Shown here: in pieces, positions 46,712 to 56,640 of the stretch
Layout: each line of letters starts with the position of its first letter
Position numbering within the stretch: the first letter of the stretch is position 1
Source: Tragulus kanchil
Lineage: Eukaryota; Chordata; Mammalia; Artiodactyla; Tragulidae
Length of the DNA: 64,000 bases
Reading direction: 5' to 3'
NCBI GenBank assembly: GCA_022376925.1
Contig: JAIOJX010000005.1
Location: 90,679,001 to 90,743,000, forward strand
Notes under the pieces: model-generated
The model's database searches: none
Told to the model about the DNA's origin: nothing
The model's input: the letters and a program-made list of their open reading frames with translations, nothing else
Translations under genes and position numbers: made by a program

Positions 46712-47570
46712 TCATGGTGATCTTGTTTTGTCTCATTTTGTCGTTGTCTCAGAGTGACCTTGTTTGCTGTGGATGTTCTGTGAGATTGTTCATGTCCTGA
46801 GGGAGAATATCATGCCCTAGTGGTGTCACAGCAGTTTGCAATGTTGAGCTTCCACTGTGAGCCTCAGAGAAGCTCATGGATGTTGAGGCCTGCTGTTTTC
46901 TTTTTCCCTTTTTCAAGGAAAACTTCTAGGCTTTTGTTTTCCATAAATCTACACTTTACAGTATGGGTGTTCTTAAAATAGGATTGACTTTTAGGAGATA
47001 CTGATGCCTTAAGATACTGGATAAGAATTCTGAACGGAAGGTATTTTTAGAACATTACCCTTTAGATCCTTGTTTCCAGGCTTCTTAAGTGACTGGGTTG
47101 CTCTGTGGGGACTGGATTTTAGAGTTTTAGGCAATCCTTGTGAAGTCACATGGGCCTGCGGCCTTCAGTCATTCTCACCAGATCCTTCTCTCCTTACTTG
47201 TTGAGTAAGGGCAATTATAACAGTGACCCAAATTTCTTAATGGCCCTTTGGATGTAATGGTTTGATCTTATGAAGAGATGATACCTGCTAATTTATAGTG
47301 CATTTGCTTCTAAAAAGAATTTGAGGTGGCCAAAGAGATATACCTTCCCTCTGAGCATTCCAGCCATGTCTTCCCCCCTCTTTTTTTCTTTCCTTTCCTT
47401 CATGGCCTGGCCTAAATGGGCAGTCATGATTGTGAGTCAGCTCTTTGCCTACAAAGAAAAAAATTTTTCTGAAGTGGGAGGTGGTTCTTCATTTAAGAAA
47501 ACTGCGTCTAAGGATTCCCCGTGGAGACACTGAAATAATTCACTGTGATTGCTTTAATTTTCTGCATATT
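46712..47570. other. Unassigned single-copy stretch
   Basis: No gene or repeat recognised. A G run (about 47571-47590) marks its end, next to a SINE tail. Confidence 0.4.
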
Positions 47571-47591
47571 TGGGGGGGGGGGAGGGGGCGG

Positions 47592-47845
47592 GTTCTATTA
47601 GTCTTTCATTTACCTATTTAAATCCATCTTTGTTCTTTGGCCCGTGTGGGCCTCCCATCGCAGTGGCCTCTGTTGTCGCAGAGCACCGGCTCTGGGCGCA
47701 TGCACTCCAGAGCTCTGGCTCGGTAATTGGACACATTGGTCCAGCCGCTCCGCGACACGTGGGATCTTCCCAGGCCAGGGATCGAACTGGCGCTCCTTGC
47801 ACTGCAAGGTGGTGCGCTTACCCACTGGACCACGGGGGAAGCCGT
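47592..47845 (-). mobile_element. CHR-like SINE variant, minus strand
   Basis: The tail side is 'tagtctttcatttacc', then 'ccatctttgttctttggccc', 'gcagagcaccggctctgggc', 'gggatcttcccaggccaggg' and 'cccactggaccacggggg'. The element is well preserved. Confidence 0.9.
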
Positions 47846-47846
47846 C

Positions 47847-47962
47847 ATGCGCTCAGAGCCAGTGCTCTGTGAGGAGAGAGGCCACTGCAATGGGAGGCCC
47901 ATGCAGGCCAAGGAACAAAGATGGATGGAAATAGATAAACGAAAGATTGATAGAAGTGGCCA
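47847..47962 (+). mobile_element. CHR-like SINE variant, plus strand, 5-prime truncated
   Basis: It begins in the body ('tgcgctcagagccagtgctc') and ends 'gatagaagtggcc' plus an A run of about 15. It sits head-to-head against the minus-strand copy, so about 80-100 bases on each side are complementary. Confidence 0.88.
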
Positions 47963-47974
47963 AAAAAAAAAAAA

Positions 47975-48235
47975 AAATTTGAGATACAGCTGATATACCA
48001 TATCATGTTTCAGATGTACAGCATAGAGGTTCACAATTTTTAAAGGTTATACTCCATTTTTAGCTATTATAAAATATTGGCTGTGTTCCCTGTGCTGTAT
48101 AATACATCATCATAGCTTATCTATTTTATACATAGTAGTTTGTGTCTGTTATTCCCCTACCCCTAACTTTGCCTTCCAGCTTCTTTCTCCCCACTAGTGT
48201 GCTCTCTATATGTGTTTTGATGGCTTTCCTTCTCT
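47975..48235 (-). mobile_element. L1 3-prime fragment, minus strand
   Basis: 'gagatacagctgatatacc', 'gctgtgttccctgtgctgta' and 'tttatacatagtagtttgtg' are the antisense L1 3-prime pattern. The piece is interrupted by the next SINE and ends near it. Confidence 0.75.
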
Positions 48236-48398
48236 TTTTAATGCATATTTTTATTCGACTGCACTGGGTCTTAGTTGCAGCTCGAAGGATCTTTTAGTGG
48301 TGGCATGTGGTACCTTAGTTCCCTGACCAGGGATCAAACCTGGCCCCCCTGCATTGGGAATGTGGACTCTTAGGCACTGGACCACCAGGGAAGTCCCT
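48236..48398 (-). mobile_element. CHR-type SINE, minus strand, with target-site duplication
   Basis: It shows 'cgactgcactgggtcttagt', 'ttagttccctgaccaggga' and 'actggaccaccagggaagtc'. 'tgatggcttt' occurs before (48219) and after (48398) the element. Confidence 0.87.
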
Positions 48399-49225
48399 GA
48401 TGGCTTTTCAAGTAGAATGTGAGTGGAAGGCTGGTACTTGGGCTAGCCCTGCACTCTGGTTGTTCATGGAGAGTTAGGGGCTTGAGTGTCACGTGGGGTC
48501 GTCTTAGACTCCCTCCCTTTCACAGGGGCCAGGGACGGGGCTTGATGAGCTCGTGCTTTTCTAATTTTCTTGTCCAACAGAGCATTTAGCCTTCTGATTC
48601 CTGGTCCTTCTCTTGGCTGCTTGAATGCTTGTGAATGTAGCCTTATCTGTGAGCTGCAGCTGTGTGTGAACTCTCGTCTGGTTCTGTGGACCAGAATGGG
48701 AAACCGGCTAGTGAGAGTGGTGAGTTTTACCTTGCATCATCCAGCCTAATGATAGTCAGGAAAAGGCAGGGAAGATGAAGAGAGGAGGGTTTGGAGCGAT
48801 TGAATAAGAGCTTCAAACCAATGCAAGGAGGTGAAGAAACAAGAGAGGAGCTAAAGTGGGTATTTTGGGAGTCATGTGGTACTTTGTGTGCATGTTTTGA
48901 TGTGCTGTCCATTTTTGTCTAAATATATGGCTGCTTATCCCATTGAAATGCCTTGTAATGGCATCTAAATTTATAAATATCCAGATTTAGTTACATACAC
49001 TTTTCTGATTTTTCAAGGTCTGTATTCCTGTGTTAATAGCTATTTTGATTATTATAATTTTATAGGTTTTATCCTACCCTATAGCAAGTCCTGACACATT
49101 GTTTTCAATATTATCATGGCTGTTAAGACTTTCCCCCTCCAAGTCACAGCTCTTAAATCCTGTGGGAGTTTTAACTTGAGGAGAACTAGCATCTTAAAAA
49201 ATCTCCTGTTTATCCGTTGTTAAGA

Positions 49226-49515
49226 TTCATATTTGTTTAACCTGCTAGTGAGGCTTTTAAAACTATTTTCCTTCATGTAGGTTTTGCAAACTTTCTATCT
49301 TTCTCTTTTGGGAAGATCCCCTGGAGGAGGAAATGGCAAGCCACTTCAGTATTCTTGCCTGGGAGATCCCGTGGACAGAGGAGCCTGGTGAACTACAGTG
49401 CATGGGGTCACAAAGCGTTGGACACCTCTTAGCAAGCGCACACACACACACACACAGAGGCTCATATTTCTTTAACCCTTTAGTGAGGCTTTCAAAACTG
49501 TTTTCCTTCATGTAG
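49226..49515. repeat. Diverged 55-bp direct repeat flanking a Bov-tA piece
   Basis: 49226-49280 and 49461-49515 align over 55 bases with about 7 mismatches by my count, both ending 'ttttccttcatgtag'. The Bov-tA 3-prime part and a CA run lie between them. Unlike the 1.1-kb units, this repeat is visibly old. Confidence 0.85.
49308..49438 (+). mobile_element. Bov-tA SINE, 5-prime-truncated, plus strand
   Basis: It starts in the body at 'ggaagatcccctggaggagg' and runs through 'cagtattcttgcctgggag' to 'gttggacacctcttagcaag'. It ends in a CA microsatellite (49439-49456). Confidence 0.9.
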
Positions 49516-49639
49516 ATGTTCCCACTCAACAAGCCAACCTTGGAAGCTAACCCAAACATTAGAAGCCCCTCCACTGTATTTCCTGTTTAATTGCACCAGA
49601 CGTTCTGTACAAAGTAGAATAAAGATTTATTTATTTATT

Positions 49640-49942
49640 TATTTTGGGCGGCGGTCGGGTTGGGGAGGGAAGGGAGCAGGTGGGCCACTTCTTTTGGTCT
49701 TTCGTTTCTCTATGTTCATCCGTCTTTGTTCTTTGGCTCCTGTGGGCCTCCCATCGCGGTGGCATCTGTCGTTGCAGAGCGCCGGCTCTGGGCGCATGCG
49801 CTCCAGAGCTCTGGCTCGGTAGTTGGACACATCAGTCCAGCCGCTCTGCGGCACGTGGGATCTTCCCAGGCCAGGGCTCGAACCGGCGCCCCTTGCACTG
49901 CAAGGCGGTGTCCTTACCCACTGGACCACCAGGGGAAGCCCA
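49640..49942 (-). mobile_element. CHR-like SINE variant, minus strand, full length
   Basis: The tail side shows 'gtgggccacttcttttggtc', complementary to the 'gaagtggcc' tail at 47950. The body is 'gcagagcgccggctctgggc' and 'gggatcttcccaggccaggg', and the head 'cccactggaccaccagggg'. 'acaaagtagaat' before (49609) and 'acaaagtagaat' after (49942) form the target-site duplication. Divergence from the 47592 copy is low. Confidence 0.92.
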
Positions 49943-50170
49943 CAAAGTAGAATAATATTGATGATAGCAGGTGTCCTTCTCTTGTTCCCACTTTAAATGG
50001 GAGTGCGTCTAGTGCTTTATTCATAAATATTGTCTGACAAAAACAAGCTTGGATGTAGGATTTTGCTTTGTTTTATTTACCATTACGTATGAGCTGAATT
50101 TTTGGCAAAGGTTTTGCATCTGTTAGTATCTTAAAACTCTTAATGTAATGAAATACAGTACATCACTTCA

Positions 50171-50965
50171 TGTTGAACTATCCACTTATTTTTGAGATAA
50201 ACCTTACTAAGGTAACATTTTTCATTTTAACTACACTGCTGTATTTGTATTCTGCTAATATTTTAGGCAAGATTTCCTTACATATATTAAATGAAAGTGG
50301 CCTTTGGCTTCTCTTTTGTACAGTTTTGGAAGCAGGTCATTTTGGGTACCTTTCCTTGTTTTTTTTTTTCTTTTGTAAATTATGTAACATGGCAGTTATT
50401 GTAAAAATTGGGTGGAACTTTGTTTAAAAAGAAAAAACCACGAACATCTGGCGTGGTATTTTCTAGAGGAGAGGCTTTAAGAAATGTCTGAAGCTTTCAT
50501 GGTGGGAAAATACTGGTGACGAGTAACCTATTAGTGACATAGCTGGGCGCGTCACACATCATTGGTGGTGCTTTTGAAAAAATGACAGGTATGTCCACAC
50601 ATTCTTGTCTCTATGCAAGCACGGTGCTCACTCATGCTTAGGGTCGTGAAACTGTTCCTCAGGACATTTTAGTAATCACTGTTTTTGTCCGGATTGCAGA
50701 ATTTACTTTAGTGTTTTGGTAGGAATAAATAGTACCAAATTATGTCCACGTATCAGTGTTCTTTGTGTAATTATCATCGGACATATTCAGAATGCCATTT
50801 GGCCGATTGGGACTGGTCAAAACTTTCAGCGTGGTCAGTTTCAGCCCCTTCGGTGCCCAGGCAGGTCTCAAAACATCCAATTGGGTATAGGGTTTTCTGT
50901 TGTAACACTATGTGTTTCTTAAAAATGTTGCATTCAAATTACACTAAAGGTATCGGGGCTTAAGG
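50171..50965. other. Unassigned AT-rich stretch
   Basis: No gene or repeat recognised with confidence. The part up to about 50340 may continue the diverged L1. Confidence 0.35.
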
Positions 50966-51029
50966 GAATGATAATGTTTTTTTCTTTTTTTTTCTTACAC
51001 TCACAAGTTTTTTATTTTGCCTTTTTTTT

Positions 51030-51296
51030 TTTTTTAAATTTTGTCCTCTTAAAGGTTTTTTATTTATTGATTTTCATCCATCTTTATTCCTTGGCCTTTG
51101 TGGGCCTCCCATCACAGTGGCCTCTCTTGCTGCAGAGCGCCGGCTCTGGGCACATGCACTCAGAATGCTGGCTCCTGATTGGACACACTGGTCCAGCTGC
51201 TGTGCAGCATGTGGGATCTTCCCGGGCCAGGGATCAAACTGGTGTCCCCTGCACTGCCAGGCGGACTCTACACCCACTGGACCGCTAGGGAAACCC
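51030..51296 (-). mobile_element. CHR-like SINE variant, minus strand
   Basis: Its marks are the tail 'gtcctcttaaaggtttttta', then 'tccatctttattccttggcc', 'gcagagcgccggctctgggc', 'gggatcttcccgggccaggg' and 'actggaccgctagggaaacc'. The part from 51092 is repeated at 52182-52386 by D16. Confidence 0.9.
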
Positions 51297-53260
51297 TATT
51301 TTGCTTTTTTTGTATTTGCAGAGTTTTGTATACAGATATGTATAGTTCCAGATTAGTCATACGTATATCCCATTCCTCCCCATCCCACGCCTTCAGGCTG
51401 TGGCGTATCCCCAGTGCACAATCCCTTAGTCCCACAGCACATTGACAATAGTTATCTCTTTTACATAGGATAGTATAGGGTTCCGTGTTGCTCTTTCCAT
51501 ATCTCTCACCCACTCTTCCCTCTCCGTAACGTCCATAAGTCTGTTCTCTATGACTGTTTTCCATCAATGCCTGCGTGTGTATTTATTGAGCTTACTAGAT
51601 TCTATATATATGTGTTAGTGTACTGTATTTGTCCTTCTCTTTTTGACTTACTTCACTGTGTATAATAGGTTTAGATTCACTCATCTCATTAGGACTGAAT
51701 CATTTGCATGTCTTCTAGCCCCTGAGAAAAATTCCATTGTATATACGTACCAGAGCTTCTTTATTCATTCATTTGCCGATAAGGTAATGATACTGTTAAG
51801 GCAGACTGGTCACTATATGATGTAACCGGATAACTAATCAAACAGTTTTGGTAACTTGGGAGATGTGACTTGGACTTGTAGAGTAGTTTTCAACAGATCA
51901 GCAACTTTCAAATAAACTGCCAGTGCCAGGAGGGCCCGCTGTGTGCCTAGGACTCAGCCTTTTGAGACAGATACAAAAATGTCTTTGTCCTTGAAGTTCA
52001 CCTGAACAAGAACCTTTGAACTTTGGTGGTCTTCTGACCTCTTTTCCCTGCCATGTGCTCTTTGTTATTTCTCTGAAAGAGGTTGTCCATCTCAGGCCTT
52101 CCCTGGTTCAGGCGTGAAGGAGCCTGTCACAGTTGCCCTAGAGGGGCAGATCTCTGCAGATTTCAGTAAAACTTGTCCCATCGGCCTTTGTGGGCCTCCC
52201 ATCACAGTGGCCTCTCTTGCTGCAGAGCGCCGGCTCTGGGCACATGCACTCAGAATGCTGGCTCCTGATTGGACACACTGGTCCAGCTGCTGTGCAGCAT
52301 GTGGGATCTTCCCGGGCCAGGGATCAAACTGGTGTCCCCTGCACTGCCAGGCGGACTCTACACCCACTGGACCGCTAGGGAAACCCTATTTTGCTTTTTT
52401 TGTATTTGCAGAGTTTTGTATACAGATATGTATAGTTCCAGATTAGTCATACGTATATCCCATTCCTCCCCATCCCACGCCTTCAGGCTGTGGCGTATCC
52501 CCAGTGCACAATCCCTTAGTCCCACAGCACATTGACAATAGTTATCTCTTTTACATAGGATAGTATAGGGTTCCGTGTTGCTCTTTCCATATCTCTCACC
52601 CACTCTTCCCTCTCCGTAACGTCCATAAGTCTGTTCTCTATGACTGTTTTCCATCAATGCCTGCGTGTGTATTTATTGAGCTTACTAGATTCTATATATA
52701 TGTGTTAGTGTACTGTATTTGTCCTTCTCTTTTTGACTTACTTCACTGTGTATAATAGGTTTAGATTCACTCATCTCATTAGGACTGAATCATTTGCATG
52801 TCTTCTAGCCCCTGAGAAAAATTCCATTGTATATACGTACCAGAGCTTCTTTATTCATTCATTTGCCGATAAGGTAATGATACTGTTAAGGCAGACTGGT
52901 CACTATATGATGTAACCGGATAACTAATCAAACAGTTTTGGTAACTTGGGAGATGTGACTTGGACTTGTAGAGTAGTTTTCAACAGATCAGCAACTTTCA
53001 AATAAACTGCCAGTGCCAGGAGGGCCCGCTGTGTGCCTAGGACTCAGCCTTTTGAGACAGATACAAAAATGTCTTTGTCCTTGAAGTTCACCTGAACAAG
53101 AACCTTTGAACTTTGGTGGTCTTCTGACCTCTTTTCCCTGCCATGTGCTCTTTGTTATTTCTCTGAAAGAGGTTGTCCATCTCAGGCCTTCCCTGGTTCA
53201 GGCGTGAAGGAGCCTGTCACAGTTGCCCTAGAGGGGCAGATCTCTGCCAGATTTTCAGTA
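51092..53260. repeat. Direct duplication D16 (offset 1090 bp)
   Basis: Copy 1 is about 51092-52168 and copy 2 about 52182-53260. The last 30 bases of copy 1 are damaged ('ctctgcagatttcagtaaaac' against 'ctctgccagattttcagtact'). The D16 junction sits inside the body of a SINE, so copy 2 starts with a headless fragment. Confidence 0.96.
51305..51785 (-). mobile_element. L1 3-prime end, minus strand
   Basis: In reverse complement it runs from the ORF2 end ('ggtacgtatatacaatggaa') through the 3-prime UTR to 'gggatatacgtatgactaat' and 'tctgtatacaaaactctgc'. It is the same L1 group as at 30050 and 55440. A complete second copy at 52395-52875 is due to D16. Confidence 0.8.
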
Positions 53261-55077
53261 CTTTTTCTTTCTGGAGGATAAACAACCATTTATCATAGAA
53301 ACTGAGAAACAGGTTCATTGTACGAAGACTGTGTTGTCAGTTCCACCCCCAGAGCCCTCTGTGTTACTCGGGGTTATGTGCTTCTGTCATTTCTGGAGCA
53401 GCCGAGACTTGGGGTGGGTCTTCTCAGCAAGCAGCATGGGGATCATGTTCATCCCATCCTGTTTTCTGCTATGAAATGCCTGTGACCATCGTTACTTGTT
53501 CTTAATTATGACAGCATAACTATTCCATAGTTAGAATAAACTTAACTTTTCATAGTGCCTGTATTTCCTGCTTTTGCAGCAACAAATTACACACACATAG
53601 TGGTTTGGGACAATGTAAATGTATTCTCTTACAGTTTCATAGAAATCCTGTGCCAGGTCTTCCTGAGCTAAAACCAAAACCAGGACTCTCTTCTTTTCTG
53701 GAGGCTCAAGAGGATCCATTTCTGCTCCATTCGTCTTGTAAAGGTGGGCTCTATTCTTTGGCTGGTGGCCCCTCTTCCATGTTCCAAGCTAGCAATGGCA
53801 GGATGAGTCCCTCTCACTTGGCCTCACTCTGACCTCCTCTCTGCCTCTGTTTACCTTTTAAAGGACCCTTGAGATTATACTGAGCTCCGTCAGATATCCT
53901 AAGACAGCCTCTTTACTTTATGGTCCTGAACTCCCTTTCTTCCTTAATTCCCTTTGCCATGTAAGTTACATATCCACAGGCTCTTGGATTTATGATGTAA
54001 CCGGATAACTAATCAAACAGTTTTGGTAACTTGGGAGATGTGACTTGGACTTGTAGAGTAGTTTTCAACAGATCAGCAACTTTCAAATAAACTGCCAGTG
54101 CCAGGAGGGCCCGCTGTGTGCCTAGGACTCAGCCTTTTGAGACAGATACAAAAATGTCTTTGTCCTTGAAGTTCACCTGAACAAGAACCTTTGAACTTTG
54201 GTGGTCTTCTGACCTCTTTTCCCTGCCATGTGCTCTTTGTTATTTCTCTGAAAGAGGTTGTCCATCTCAGGCCTTCCCTGGTTCAGGCGTGAAGGAGCCT
54301 GTCACAGTTGCCCTAGAGGGGCAGATCTCTGCCAGATTTTCAGTACTTTTTCTTTCTGGAGGATAAACAACCATTTATCATAGAAACTGAGAAACAGGTT
54401 CATTGTACGAAGACTGTGTTGTCAGTTCCACCCCCAGAGCCCTCTGTGTTACTCGGGGTTATGTGCTTCTGTCATTTCTGGAGCAGCCGAGACTTGGGGT
54501 GGGTCTTCTCAGCAAGCAGCATGGGGATCATGTTCATCCCATCCTGTTTTCTGCTATGAAATGCCTGTGACCATCGTTACTTGTTCTTAATTATGACAGC
54601 ATAACTATTCCATAGTTAGAATAAACTTAACTTTTCATAGTGCCTGTATTTCCTGCTTTTGCAGCAACAAATTACACACACATAGTGGTTTGGGACAATG
54701 TAAATGTATTCTCTTACAGTTTCATAGAAATCCTGTGCCAGGTCTTCCTGAGCTAAAACCAAAACCAGGACTCTCTTCTTTTCTGGAGGCTCAAGAGGAT
54801 CCATTTCTGCTCCATTCGTCTTGTAAAGGTGGGCTCTATTCTTTGGCTGGTGGCCCCTCTTCCATGTTCCAAGCTAGCAATGGCAGGATGAGTCCCTCTC
54901 ACTTGGCCTCACTCTGACCTCCTCTCTGCCTCTGTTTACCTTTTAAAGGACCCTTGAGATTATACTGAGCTCCGTCAGATATCCTAAGACAGCCTCTTTA
55001 CTTTATGGTCCTGAACTCCATTTCTTCCCTTAATTCCCCTTTGCCATGTAAGTTACATATCCACAGGCTCTTGGATT
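52906..55077. repeat. Direct duplication D17 (offset 1085 bp)
   Basis: Copy 1 is about 52906-53990 and copy 2 about 53991-55077. Near the end of copy 1, 'ctccctttcttccttaattccc' and copy 2's 'ctccatttcttcccttaatt' differ, and C runs are shorter in copy 1. The segment after 51816 occurs three times (51816, 52906, 53991). Confidence 0.97.
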
Positions 55078-55126
55078 TAGGATGTCCGTTTCTTTGGGGC
55101 AGGGCGGGGGGCATCATTCTGTCCGT
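53555..55126 (-). mobile_element. MLT1-type LTR (ERVL-MaLR), minus strand, split by D17
   Basis: The plus strand reads as the reverse complement of an MLT1 LTR: 'cagcaacaaattacacacac', 'ttctcttacagtttcataga', 'gctagcaatggcaggatgag', 'ctctgacctcctctctgcc', 'ttccctttgccatgtaag'. Copy 1 (53555-53990) is cut by the junction, and copy 2 (54640-55126) is complete to 'catcattctgtcc'. It is a solo LTR with no coding part visible. Confidence 0.75.
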
Positions 55127-55439
55127 GCTCATCTCCTGTGGTTGATGAGTCGGTGTTGGCAGTTAGCATGATGACAATTCAGTGAATGCCTTCATACGTC
55201 CATCTCTGTGTCTCCCATCAATCCATGGACTACCTTGCTGTAAATGGAATATTTCAAAGTGATAATTTTCATCTGTGATCAAAAATGATACAAGAACTAA
55301 AACTCCAGTCTTGATTGGGTAGGAGAACAGGAGGCAAGTTTCGTGCCAAAGAGAAATTGTCAGAACTGGGAGGAGATCATTTTGTCCCTCTGTTACCTCC
55401 CACTTAAGAGTGTATGGTTCTCTAGATGCCCATCGATGA

Positions 55440-55935
55440 ACGAATGGATCCAAAAGCTCTGGTACATATATACAATGGAATACTACACAGCTGTAAAGAG
55501 AAATGCAGAAGAATCAGCCCTCATGAGGTGGCTGGATCTAGAACGTATCCTAAAAAGTGAAGTCAGTCAGAAAGAGAAGGACAAATACAGTATATTAACA
55601 CATATATATGGAATCTAGTAGGATGGTGATGATGGCACATGCAGTGAAGCGACAGAAAGACAGACATGGGCAGTGGACATATGGACATTGTGGGGAAGGA
55701 ACAGTGGGTGAGAGGCGTAAAGGAAGTAGCATGAAGGTCTGTACTATCATAAGTGAAGAAAATAGCTCTAGTCATTGCTCTGTGAGAAAAGGGGATCCTT
55801 CAGGGGTGCTTGCTGTGTGATGGTCGGGAGGGGAGGGAAGGGGGGGATATACATGTGACTAATCTGAGAACATGCATGTCTGTAAACAATAAAACTCTGT
55901 AAAAATTAAAAGTAAAATAAAGGTTTAAAAAAAAA
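55440..55935 (+). mobile_element. L1 3-prime end with poly-A, plus strand
   Basis: The ORF2 end ('ggtacatatatacaatggaa', 'aagtgaagtcagtcagaaag') is followed by a 3-prime UTR with a G run (55840-55846), then 'gatatacatgtgactaatct', 'ctgtaaacaataaaactctg' and an A-rich end. This is the best-preserved copy of the group. The element is 5-prime truncated and carries no intact frame. Confidence 0.82.
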
Positions 55936-56282
55936 AAGAGTGTATGGTTCTGTTTCTCATTAGAGCTTTATTGTATTCCCTGTGGTTTCTGACGTATGTC
56001 AGACACATTTATTTGGTATCTGCTAGGTAAACAAGTAAGGAAGTTACACACACACATGCATGTGCACACGCTTCACCATTAACCTCCTTTTTTCACTCTT
56101 TTTTTTTCGCAATACTAAATCTTAATAGATAATCCAATTACTTACTAACCATGGTTAATTTTCCAGCCTTTTGGATGTTGCCAGCTGTCTTCTGTTTAAA
56201 TGTAGTACTGCCTCAACATCATTGGAATGTTGGTTCTCCCATCAAGCATGTACTTGGAGGATTTTTTAAAAACAGTTTTGCA

Positions 56283-56405
56283 ATTTTTTTTCTGTTTTGT
56301 CATAATGTGCAACATGTGGGATCTTAGTTCCCTGACCAGTGATTGAACCTATGTCCCCTGTAGTGGAAGCACTGATTCTTAACCACTGGACTGCTAGGAA
56401 ATTCC
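56283..56405 (-). mobile_element. CHR-type SINE, minus strand
   Basis: It shows 'atcttagttccctgaccag' and 'aaccactggactgctagg'. 'gttttgc(a/t)aatt' flanks it on both sides (56275 and 56409). Repeated at 57378-57500 by D18. Confidence 0.83.
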
Positions 56406-56640
56406 CCTGTTTTGCTAATTGTAAAGGCAAACCATGTGTCCTGTGCTCTATACAAAAAGTTTGTTACAAAATCTTCACAAATTTATATAGATAACCAGTG
56501 GCCAGAAAGAATGAATGACACCAAGAGTTGCTTTGAAATAGTCAGAATAAAACAGTGCTTGAAATGACCCTTCCATGGCCCTTGGTCCTTGAGTCCAGAT
56601 GTGTTTGAGAATTAAGATCTTTGGGTGGCAGGGATGAGAG

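Larger units (their letters stand above)
48985..50170 (-). mobile_element. Diverged L1 ORF2-region pieces, minus strand
   Basis: Several segments recall antisense L1 ORF2: 'tattttgattattataattt' (about 49042), 'gggagttttaacttgaggag' (49164) and 'gtgtccttctcttgttccc' (49970). They are separated by two SINEs. No frame is intact and the identification is by general pattern only. Confidence 0.4.
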
